Shown one piece after another: positions 8,025 through 16,042 of a stretch of 64,000 nucleotides of DNA (positions within the stretch are counted from its first letter, which is position 1; each line of letters starts with the position of its first letter). Made by a program: the position numbers and the translations under genes. The notes beneath the pieces were generated by a model. It had not been told where the DNA came from, ran no database searches, and was given only the letters and a program-made list of their open reading frames with translations. The DNA is from Parapedobacter indicus (GTDB lineage: Bacteria; Bacteroidota; Bacteroidia; Sphingobacteriales; Sphingobacteriaceae), in contig NZ_FOQO01000012.1 of NCBI RefSeq assembly GCF_900113765.1, positions 152,711 to 216,710 of the forward strand, given 5' to 3'.

Positions 8025-11000
8025 ATGAACAAAAAAGGACTTATCCCATTGTGGGGATGGAAAATTATGAAAGTGACAGTACACCAGTTTTTGTTGTTTG
8101 CGATTTTATATGGCGTGTCATACGCCCATGAAACGCGAGGACAAAGCGTGCTCGAAAAGAAAGTGTCCCTGGATGTGGAGCGTATGGAATTCAAGTCGGT
8201 ACTTTCGATGATTGAGGAGCAGGCCGACGTGCGGTTTATTTACAGTCCCAGTGTGATCGATATCTGGCAGAAAGTCGATGTGAAAGCTACCAATAAAGTG
8301 CTCAACCTCGTATTGACCGAGCTGTTTAAGCCGCATTCCATTGTGTTTGCCGTTTCGGAGGATAAGATGATATCGTTGAAGCGGGCGGCACCCAAGGTAG
8401 GCGAGGACGCATCTGCGGAAGTTCCCGGGGAGCTCCAGAACCGGGAAGTACGGGGCCGCGTAACCGATGAGACGGGAAACGGGCTTCAGGGGGTAAGCGT
8501 CGTAGTGAAAGGCACCCAACGAGGCGGGGTGACCCATGCCGACGGTAGTTTCGTGATAACGGTGCCCGCCGACAATCCGGTCCTGGTGTTTTCGTTTGTG
8601 GGATATCGTACGGCGGAAGTCTCGGTAGGCAGGGAAACGTCGATTGAGGTGTCCATGGAGCTGGATGCGCAAGCGTTGGAAGAATTGGTGGTGGTGGGCT
8701 ATGGCACGCAGAAAAAGGTGAACCTGACAGGTGCCGTGGATGTCATTTCCGGCGAAAAGCTGGCTAACCGGCAGGCACCTACCGTTTCGCAGCTGTTGCA
8801 GGGCGCTTCGCCCGGCATGAACTTTAACATCGGTAACCAGGATGGCTTCCAGCCGGGTGCAACCATGGATATCTCCATCCGGGGTAGAGGATCGTTAAAC
8901 GGTGGCGCGCCTTATGTGCTGATCGACGGAATTCCGGGCGATCTAAATAACCTGAATCCGGCAGATATTGCGTCTATTTCCATCCTGAAAGATGCGGCCG
9001 CTTCCGCGATTTATGGAGCGCGGGCGCCGTACGGCGTGATCCTGGTGGTCACCAAGAGTGGCCAGAAAGAGGAGAAAATCAGCGTCACCTATTCCGGCAA
9101 TGTGTTTATTAATACGCCGCCGCCCTTGCCCAAAAGTCTCAACTCGTACACGTGGAGCAGAATACAGAACGAAGCCGGGTCCAACAGCGGTGGCCGGCCG
9201 ATCAGCAACGCCACCATCGATCGGATTATCGCATACCAGAACGAAGACTGGGACTACCTCCGTGAATCCATGCCCAACTGGCCAGCAAATGCGACGATAT
9301 TCGGCGCGTTCCCGCTGGAAGACACCTGGGACCAGGCTAACCAGAATTATGCAAATAACGATTGGTGGGACTTGTACTACGGCCACAGCGTCAACCAGAA
9401 GCACGATATCAGCTTCAACGGGGGATCGAAATCGGCGTCTTATTATTTTTCGGCCGGATACATCGGGCAAAAAGGCGTGCTCAACTTCGGAAACGATGCG
9501 TTTAAGCGGCTCAATATCCTCGGAAAGGTTAATTTTAAAATTGCCGATTGGTGGGACTTTTCATGGGATGCCCGGTTAGCCAACAAGCTCCGCGAAAGGC
9601 CTAACATGACCAGCGAAGGCGACTATTCCTTCATGTTCCGCCATATTTCTCGATCCTATCCGTTTACGCCCATGTATGACGGATTTGGAAATTATACCTT
9701 TGAATCGCACATTCCATCAATTACCACTGGGTCGGACAAAGCAAATGACCTAGATAGCTGGAATACCTTCCGGACCGAATTGCGGCCCGTGAAAGGCTGG
9801 AAGATATACGGCGATTTCAGCTACAATTTCCAGAAAATGTCGGAAGTAGGTGTGGAGCCCTACATCATGATTTCCAACCTCGATGGGTCATTCAGCCCGA
9901 ACGGGGTGAGTGTGCCGAACAGCATCGAGCGGATTCAGGCAGACACACGCTATTGGACTTCCAATGTGTATACTTCGTATGACCTGCAACTGAATTCCCA
10001 TCACTTCATGCTGATGGCAGGTATGCAGTTAGAGAAGGGGAATTTTCAGCAATTGCGGGGCTATAAAACCGATTTGATGGTGGAGGGCGTGCCTTCTTTC
10101 CAGACGGCTACCGGGCCGGCGCTGCTGTCGGAAGCACTGGCTCATAACGCTACCCAGGGCTACTTTTCGCGGTTTACCTACAATTATAAAGACCGCTACC
10201 TGTTGGAGTCGAACGCCCGCATAGACGGAACGTATGTTTTTAAGCACGGAAACCGGTGGGGCTTTTTCCCCTCCTTCTCCTTGGGATGGAACGTCGACCG
10301 GGAGCCTTTCTGGCGTTCCTCCGACGGATTCAGTGCCCTGAAGGTGCGGGCCTCATGGGGCCAGCTGGGTAACCAAAACGTGAGCCCTTACGGCGATCTT
10401 CCCCTCATACCGGTGCACACGACGCAGCTGAACTGGATCTTTGGATACGGAAACGGGCGGCCCACCGGTTACACGAGCGCGCCGGGAATCGTAAACAGAA
10501 ACCTGACCTGGGAAACCGCCACCACCTCAAATCTGGGACTCAATATGGCTTTCCTGCGGAACCGACTGCTGGTGGATATCGATGTGTTTGAACGCAATAC
10601 CGCCAATATGATTGGCCCGTCAGAAGCTAAACCGGGGGTGTTGGGGGCCAGCGCGCCGCGCTATAACAACTCAGCACTGCGTACCCGCGGATGGGAACTG
10701 TCGGTCAACTGGAACGGGGCTATACAGGATGAATTTACGTATTCACTAGGGGTTAACGTATCGGACTACAAGTCGGTGGTTACCCGTTTTTTCAACCCGA
10801 CCAAAACACTTTCGACCTGGAGCGAAGGACGGACAGTCGGCGAAATATGGGGGTTCACCGTGCATGATCTGTATCGGTCGCAGGAGCAGGTTGATGCGCA
10901 CTTGCAAGAGGTGAACCTGTCCTATTTTGGCGGTACCTGGCGGCCGGGCGATGTGAAGTATGAAGATACCAACGGCGACGGGGTTGTAGGACCGGGGAAA

Positions 11001-11624
11001 TATACGGTAGACGACCATGGAGACATGTCGATTATCGGAAACAGCGAGCCACGTTTCCTGTACGCTTTCAATGGAACGGCAAAATATAAAGGGTTTGATT
11101 TCTCCATGTTCTGGAGAGGGGTTGGCAAGAAAGACATTTATTTCAGCAATTTCGCCAATATGTTCTGGGGCTTCAACAGCGGATGGTGGGAATCATCGCT
11201 TACCGAACGGCATCTTGATTATTTCCGGGATGCGCCCGGCGACAAGTATACAGGTCTGTACGAAGGGCAAGCCAACATCAATACGGGCGCATACTGGCCA
11301 CGCCCCTACCTGAACGGTACCGAAGAGGCCAAGAACAAGGCGCATGCGAATACCCGTTACTTGCAGTCGGCCCGTTTTCTCCGCCTTCAGAATGTACAAC
11401 TGGGGTATACATTTTCAAATAAGCTTTTGTCACGTGTTAAATTGCAGAATGTCAGAGCCTATCTATCTGCAGAGAATCTAATCACCTTTACCAGCATGCC
11501 ACGCGGGATCGATCCGATATCGCCGTTGGGCTGGGGACCTTGGGAAGGTACCAATGGAACCACAGGCAGGCTTACATACGGCGCAGACCGTTCGTTTTCG
11601 GTTGGTTTAGTTATGACTTATTAA
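8025..11624 (+). CDS. SusC/RagA-type TonB-dependent outer-membrane transporter with STN domain
   Basis: Outer-membrane receptor of 1199 residues. Order: signal peptide (about 1-40, basic start then FLLFAILYGVSYA), STN signalling domain (about 48-105, VSLDVERMEFKSVLSMIEEQADVRFIYSP), carboxypeptidase-regulatory-like domain (about 145-215, GRVTDETGNGLQGVSVVVKGT), a TonB-box-like ELVVVGYGTQKK, plug domain (about 225-350) and the 22-stranded barrel to the C-terminus. The STN domain is the partner of FecR-type anti-sigma factors, which fits the sigma/FecR pair at 2915-4512. It is followed 10 bp later by its SusD lipoprotein. It imports an unknown oligosaccharide or small compound in a TonB-dependent way. 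Confidence 0.95.
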   Translation: MNKKGLIPLWGWKIMKVTVHQFLLFAILYGVSYAHETRGQSVLEKKVSLDVERMEFKSVLSMIEEQADVRFIYSPSVIDIWQKVDVKATNKVLNLVLTELFKPHSIVFAVSEDKMISLKRAAPKVGEDASAEVPGELQNREVRGRVTDETGNGLQGVSVVVKGTQRGGVTHADGSFVITVPADNPVLVFSFVGYRTAEVSVGRETSIEVSMELDAQALEELVVVGYGTQKKVNLTGAVDVISGEKLANRQAPTVSQLLQGASPGMNFNIGNQDGFQPGATMDISIRGRGSLNGGAPYVLIDGIPGDLNNLNPADIASISILKDAAASAIYGARAPYGVILVVTKSGQKEEKISVTYSGNVFINTPPPLPKSLNSYTWSRIQNEAGSNSGGRPISNATIDRIIAYQNEDWDYLRESMPNWPANATIFGAFPLEDTWDQANQNYANNDWWDLYYGHSVNQKHDISFNGGSKSASYYFSAGYIGQKGVLNFGNDAFKRLNILGKVNFKIADWWDFSWDARLANKLRERPNMTSEGDYSFMFRHISRSYPFTPMYDGFGNYTFESHIPSITTGSDKANDLDSWNTFRTELRPVKGWKIYGDFSYNFQKMSEVGVEPYIMISNLDGSFSPNGVSVPNSIERIQADTRYWTSNVYTSYDLQLNSHHFMLMAGMQLEKGNFQQLRGYKTDLMVEGVPSFQTATGPALLSEALAHNATQGYFSRFTYNYKDRYLLESNARIDGTYVFKHGNRWGFFPSFSLGWNVDREPFWRSSDGFSALKVRASWGQLGNQNVSPYGDLPLIPVHTTQLNWIFGYGNGRPTGYTSAPGIVNRNLTWETATTSNLGLNMAFLRNRLLVDIDVFERNTANMIGPSEAKPGVLGASAPRYNNSALRTRGWELSVNWNGAIQDEFTYSLGVNVSDYKSVVTRFFNPTKTLSTWSEGRTVGEIWGFTVHDLYRSQEQVDAHLQEVNLSYFGGTWRPGDVKYEDTNGDGVVGPGKYTVDDHGDMSIIGNSEPRFLYAFNGTAKYKGFDFSMFWRGVGKKDIYFSNFANMFWGFNSGWWESSLTERHLDYFRDAPGDKYTGLYEGQANINTGAYWPRPYLNGTEEAKNKAHANTRYLQSARFLRLQNVQLGYTFSNKLLSRVKLQNVRAYLSAENLITFTSMPRGIDPISPLGWGPWEGTNGTTGRLTYGADRSFSVGLVMTY

Positions 11625-11634
11625 TAGAAGTGTT

Positions 11635-13344
11635 ATGAAAAGATATGTTGTGTATTTATTGTTTTTGATGTCCGTGCTCGGGTGGTCGTGTGAGCGTCTG
11701 ATCGACCTTAAGCCGTTGGATCAGATCAGTGTGGACGATTACTGGAAAACTCCGGCCGACTTACAGAACTATGTGAAGCAATTTTATCAGAACTTTTCGC
11801 CTCAGACCCAGATGGTTGCCGAGCTGGCCGTGAATTCGGACGACATGGTGCATGGAAGTCCCAGTGCTATTCTGAACGGTCAGCGTACGGCCCGCACGGG
11901 TAGCTGGCAGGGCGAATGGGCGGCCATACGGCATATAAACATTTTCTTTGATAATTACGAGAAATGCGAAGCCGAATTCAGTGAGATCCGGCATACGGTG
12001 GGTGAAGCCCATTTCTTCAGGGCCTGGTACTATTTCGGACTGCTCAAGGAATACGGTGATATCCCCTGGTACACCTCAGAGATAGGTCTGGATGATGACC
12101 AGGCGTTGATGCGACCGCGCGATCCGCGGACGCAGGTAGCGGATAATATTCTGGCTGAGCTCGATAAAGCTATTGAATTTCTTGACACCCGGAGAAGTGT
12201 GGGAAATACGCGGATTTCAAAGGAGGCGGCCCTCGCGCTGAAAACCCGGGTTGCACTGTTTGAGGGAAGCTGGCAAAAGTACCATGCGAATACACCCTTT
12301 GGAACCGCCGGTGCCGATCCGCAGCGCTACTTCCAGGCGTGTGTGTCGGCCGCAGAAGAATTGATGGGTGGAAATTACACCCGGGGTATTTATACAACGG
12401 GCAACCCCGACGACGATTACTACCGGCTATTCGGCCTTGATAACATGAACGATGTGGATGAGGTGCTCTTGTACCGGGCTTTCAATCGCAACGAGGGAGC
12501 GGGCAACGCGGTACAGGGCTACATTACCTACGACATGAATCAGAAGGGGATTACCTGGGACCTCGTGTCTTCTTACCTGGGAAGGGATGGAAAGCCGTAT
12601 GATTATCTTGAAGTGGGGCAGATTGAAAAGGGGAATGATTTTTTACTGACGATAGCTGCTGAATGCGATAGACGGCTCAAATCCACGATATGGATCCCCG
12701 GCGACCTGATGGCTGCCGAGCTGGAGAAATATTTTGACCGGCCGACCATCGATGCAGGGGCGTTACAGCTCAATCCGACAGGCTTTTCGGTCAAAAAAAC
12801 CGCAAATCCTTATTCGCCGGCCGCCGGCAGGCCGTGGTCCGTTCAGGCCGAAACGGGATTTATCATTTTGCGCTACGCGGAGGTACTGCTGAACTACGCA
12901 GAGGCCTATTACGAGCTTAATCAGGAGGTAGCCTACGAGGCCCTTAACCGCCTGCGGGAAAGAGCCGGAATGCCCGCTTTCGAGGTGCACAGCCAGCAGC
13001 TGAACGAAAGCCCAGCAAACTACGGGTATGAGATCCCGGACGCGCTGTACGAGATCCGACGTGAGCGCCGGGTCGAAATGGCGCTGGAGGGGTATCGGGA
13101 TGAAGATTACCGGCGGTGGGCCGCGCATGCGCTGTTCCGTGGCCAGCGTCCCAAAGGCTACCCCGTTAGCCGTGAGGAGTTCCCGGCTTACAGCCGCCCG
13201 GTGGATAGCAATGGATTGATCGATTATTATGCGGATGAGCTTCCCGAGGGGTATCAATTCCAGCCAGGACGGGATTATCTGTCGTCCATTCCGCTGGATG
13301 AATTAACCCTTAACCCGAATCTGGTTCCTAATCCGGGCTGGTAG
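11635..13344 (+). CDS. SusD/RagB-family nutrient-binding lipoprotein
   Basis: Surface lipoprotein of 569 residues that caps its SusC partner and captures ligand. It begins with a lipoprotein signal peptide ending in a GWSC lipobox (Cys at about 19), then the family N-terminus LIDLKPLDQISVDDYWKTPADLQNYVKQFYQNF. The TPR-like helices around EAHFFRAWYYFGLLKEYGDIPW and the C-terminal AEVLLNYAEAYYELN and RRERRVEMALEGYRDEDYRRW are hallmark SusD segments. It is encoded 10 bp after SusC. Ligand is unknown. Confidence 0.94.
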   Translation: MKRYVVYLLFLMSVLGWSCERLIDLKPLDQISVDDYWKTPADLQNYVKQFYQNFSPQTQMVAELAVNSDDMVHGSPSAILNGQRTARTGSWQGEWAAIRHINIFFDNYEKCEAEFSEIRHTVGEAHFFRAWYYFGLLKEYGDIPWYTSEIGLDDDQALMRPRDPRTQVADNILAELDKAIEFLDTRRSVGNTRISKEAALALKTRVALFEGSWQKYHANTPFGTAGADPQRYFQACVSAAEELMGGNYTRGIYTTGNPDDDYYRLFGLDNMNDVDEVLLYRAFNRNEGAGNAVQGYITYDMNQKGITWDLVSSYLGRDGKPYDYLEVGQIEKGNDFLLTIAAECDRRLKSTIWIPGDLMAAELEKYFDRPTIDAGALQLNPTGFSVKKTANPYSPAAGRPWSVQAETGFIILRYAEVLLNYAEAYYELNQEVAYEALNRLRERAGMPAFEVHSQQLNESPANYGYEIPDALYEIRRERRVEMALEGYRDEDYRRWAAHALFRGQRPKGYPVSREEFPAYSRPVDSNGLIDYYADELPEGYQFQPGRDYLSSIPLDELTLNPNLVPNPGW

Positions 13345-13387
13345 GAACGGGGAGCGGACAACGTTACACGATTGCAAACGTATTGAA

Positions 13388-15517
13388 ATGAAAAATTCAA
13401 GAAGAGATTTTATAAAACTGGCCTCGACCGGCGTTTTATCGCCCTACCTGGTCGACGATTTCGCAAAACTCCTAGCTATTGAAAGCGCTCCCCGATCGGG
13501 AACGAGACGCCAAGGACCGGCAGACAATTACCAGCGGTGGCTCTGGATCGAGCTGATAGGCTTTGATCATGTGGCAGCGGATTTTGGGGTGGGTAATTTT
13601 ATTAAAAATACCGGCTTTGTACCCGAGGCAGTCTCGTTTTTATTTGCCTCGGCCGATTTCGTGCATAGCCATTCGGGCGTTGACAACGAGTGGGTTTTCC
13701 CCGACGAATTCTGTTCCTATGCTGCGAGACCGGCAAGCCCGGAGCGGAAGCGGCAACCCTGGACAAACCGCCAGTTGAAAGGTCTCATTGATCAGCTCCA
13801 TAAACATGGCGTGTCGGTATATTGCAGTTTCTTTGACTTTTTCGTTGATACGGAAGGGCCGGGGCGGTGGGCGTATCAGTATCGGGAAATCCGTGAAACA
13901 AGTGTAAACGGCACGGTCTATCCGTACATTCACCCCCTCAAGCGGTTTAACGACGGGACGTTTTACGAGGACCTCTTTGTGAAACAGTTAAAGACGGTAT
14001 TGGCCGATTATGGTTTTGATGGCCTCCATGGGGCAGATGGCTATACCAGCGGCAGGCGCCCGCTGAACGATGTGGACTATACCGATGATATGATGGATCA
14101 GTTTGTGGCGCACAGCGATGTCAAATTGCCGGCGGAGTTTGGGAGCAAAATAGGGGATGATAAGGGCCTGTTGGCAGAAAGAGGCAAATGGGTGTGGGAG
14201 CATCGGCGCGAGGAATGGATTCGATTTCATGTTGATCGATGGTCGATCTTCTGGCAGAAGGTGATCGATGGCGTACACGGACAGCAGAAGAAAGTTGTAT
14301 TCAACTCGGCTTGGACCCGGGATCCTTTTGAAGCCATTTACCGGTATGGCATCGATTATCGTCGCATCACAGACCTCGGTGTCGACGGGTTCATTGTGGA
14401 AGCAGTGGCCTCGGCGGTAGCCATGGAGCCTGAGCTGAGTGATGAGTATACCAAGTTTTACTACAATGCGTTGGCCATGATTTTGCTCATCAAAGCGCAT
14501 TGCCCAGAAGCGGTTCTGAGGCCGTTTACACAGATACACGACACCACAGAGCAGTACGATGCCCTGCGTCACATCCCGACCTTTGTGGAGCGGGAGATCT
14601 GCCAGGTGGCCAACCTCTACGTAGTTGATCGGGAAGGCAAGATGGGCAGGTGTTCTTCCGGCCCGATGTGCTGCCTCTCGGACAGTGTCGCAGCTCACGA
14701 ATGGACGTGGTTGCGAAAGCGATGGGACCTGGGGTTCATGGACCAGCCCGAGGCGGTGGTGGGAGCTACCCTGGTGTGGTCGACCAGCGCGCTGGATAAT
14801 CAACTGAGCGAATACATTGCACATAAAAGCTGGACGGTGCACAAGTGGCTGTATGAGTTGCTTTTAGCGGGCGCGCCGGTGGCCGCGGCGGTTCCCATTG
14901 AAGACCTGGACCGGGTGGACGGCCCTATTCTGGTGCTCAATCCCGGCCTGCTGCCGGGAGACGAACTTGAAAAGGTAACCGCTTACAAAAAGGGGGCAGC
15001 GTTTTTTATTGGTTCGACGGTTTCTTCGGTTTCACATGCGTCGGCGCTTACGTTCAGCGATCCGGTGAACCGGACAGTATCCTGCTCGGTGCTGAATACG
15101 TCGGTCGATCAGCAGGTGGCTGTCGATGACGTAAACGAGGTCATTCAATCGGCAACAACCTATGGATCGGATCCCGATTCGTGGACAAAAAGCCTGGCAT
15201 TTGTGCCGGTTTCCCTTGGGTTTGTTAACACCTGTGCCAGAGTGATCCGTTCGGAGGCGAAAGGACCGTTGGTGGTTTCGGACCACAGTGACAATATCAA
15301 GATTACCACCCTGGTTCTTTCAAACGGGCGTTGGCGGCTTCTTATCGGAAGTGATAGCTTTTATTATCAGACGCCAGCCATACAGATGCCCCGGACAATT
15401 GCGGCCATAGACGTCAGGTCTACCTTCCCGGGTGTGCCGGTGCGTTTCTCGGAAGATACGTTCCGCGTACGGATCCCGGGGCGGGGCATGGTGGTGCTGG
15501 ATCTGGAAATGTCGTAA
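13388..15517 (+). CDS. Tat-exported TIM-barrel-like protein, putative glycoside hydrolase
   Basis: Protein of 709 residues with a twin-arginine signal at the start (NSRRDFIKLASTG), so exported folded to the periplasm. I do not recognise a named family. Residues 45-480 look like a glycoside-hydrolase-type barrel: alternating strands and helices with WLWIELIGFDHV, HGVSVYCSFFDFF, YGFDGLHGADGY (a strand end with acidic residues where alpha-amylase-like enzymes place catalytic Asp), KVVFNSAWTRDPF and GVDGFIVEAVAS. The C-terminal 200 residues look beta-rich. It is last in the susCD operon, 43 bp after SusD, so it probably processes the imported ligand. Catalytic residues cannot be assigned. Confidence 0.7.
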   Translation: MKNSRRDFIKLASTGVLSPYLVDDFAKLLAIESAPRSGTRRQGPADNYQRWLWIELIGFDHVAADFGVGNFIKNTGFVPEAVSFLFASADFVHSHSGVDNEWVFPDEFCSYAARPASPERKRQPWTNRQLKGLIDQLHKHGVSVYCSFFDFFVDTEGPGRWAYQYREIRETSVNGTVYPYIHPLKRFNDGTFYEDLFVKQLKTVLADYGFDGLHGADGYTSGRRPLNDVDYTDDMMDQFVAHSDVKLPAEFGSKIGDDKGLLAERGKWVWEHRREEWIRFHVDRWSIFWQKVIDGVHGQQKKVVFNSAWTRDPFEAIYRYGIDYRRITDLGVDGFIVEAVASAVAMEPELSDEYTKFYYNALAMILLIKAHCPEAVLRPFTQIHDTTEQYDALRHIPTFVEREICQVANLYVVDREGKMGRCSSGPMCCLSDSVAAHEWTWLRKRWDLGFMDQPEAVVGATLVWSTSALDNQLSEYIAHKSWTVHKWLYELLLAGAPVAAAVPIEDLDRVDGPILVLNPGLLPGDELEKVTAYKKGAAFFIGSTVSSVSHASALTFSDPVNRTVSCSVLNTSVDQQVAVDDVNEVIQSATTYGSDPDSWTKSLAFVPVSLGFVNTCARVIRSEAKGPLVVSDHSDNIKITTLVLSNGRWRLLIGSDSFYYQTPAIQMPRTIAAIDVRSTFPGVPVRFSEDTFRVRIPGRGMVVLDLEMS

Positions 15518-15645
15518 GCACGAAGCTTTAAACCGTGGATAATCGGAAAAGGCCAGCACTTTTCAATTTTTTTTGCAGGTAATAGCAAATAAACGTATAT
15601 TCGCAGTAGGTTTAGGTTGATAGCCCCTAACCCCATTGGGGCGGA

Positions 15646-15676
15646 CCCGTTACCTATAAGGTAACGGGTTTTTTTT
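15646..15676 (+). terminator. strong intrinsic terminator
   Basis: CCCGTTACC (15646-15654), loop TATAA, GGTAACGGG (15660-15668), then eight T residues (15669-15676). A nine-bp perfect stem with U-tract. It ends the susCD operon, or a short RNA starting near a TATATTCG box at about 15596. A second small hairpin CCCC-ATT-GGGG precedes it. Confidence 0.85.
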
Positions 15677-15776
15677 GTCCCTACCTTTCTGCTGTCCTGT
15701 TGTCCATTGGAACTCGCCGAACGGGATGATATTTTTAAGGATTTTCGAGGTAGCTCAACGTTTTTAAAATAATCCA

Positions 15777-15805
15777 TTGGATTATCGACGGATTTGTTAC
15801 TTTTG
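15777..15805 (+). promoter_or_regulatory. Bacteroidota-type promoter for the iron-uptake operon
   Basis: TTG at 15777-15779 and TACTTTTGT at 15798-15806 match the phylum pattern TTTG-N19-TAnnTTTG with an 18-bp spacer. Transcription should begin near 15811, giving a leader of about 230 nt before the TonB receptor ATG at 16043. No Fur-box or cobalamin-riboswitch core was seen in this leader. Confidence 0.55.
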
Positions 15806-15808
15806 TCG

Positions 15809-15839
15809 ATGGTTATTTATATGTAATCTAAATAACCAT
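15809..15839. promoter_or_regulatory. palindrome at the predicted start point
   Basis: ATGGTTATTTA (15809-15819) and TAAATAACCAT (15829-15839) form an 11-bp perfect inverted repeat with a 9-nt centre, starting exactly at the predicted transcription start. It can be an operator for a dimeric repressor or a 5' mRNA hairpin. Its position suggests control of the iron-uptake genes. Confidence 0.5.
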
Positions 15840-15907
15840 AAGGGCAGAGGTTAATACGCTCAAGGTAACAGACAGATTTTTTGAAAAATGATAGGACATA
15901 ACTAACG

Positions 15908-15946
15908 AAAAAACCGCGCCGGAGACGGTAATCTCCGTAGCGCGGT
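15908..15946 (-). terminator. minus-strand intrinsic terminator inside the operon leader
   Basis: ACCGCGC-CGGAGA (15913-15925) pairs with TCTCCG-TA-GCGCGGT (15932-15946), a 13-bp stem with a 2-nt bulge and 6-nt loop. On the minus strand it is followed by six T residues (complement of A 15908-15913). It therefore terminates leftward transcription, although no minus-strand gene is seen between it and the TonB receptor gene; it may end an antisense RNA or act as a structured leader element. Confidence 0.55.
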
Positions 15947-16042
15947 CTATGCGTTTACATTCAGCGGTAACTGACTGTAAATACACGCGGCCATCAACTT
16001 TAGCAGGTACAACGGCCGGCTTTCAACAGAATAGTAAAAGCA

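Noticed and set aside
15809..16042. Cobalamin or other riboswitch in the leader of the TonB receptor gene
   Set aside because: No B12-box-like core or other known aptamer signature seen; only a palindrome and a minus-strand terminator.
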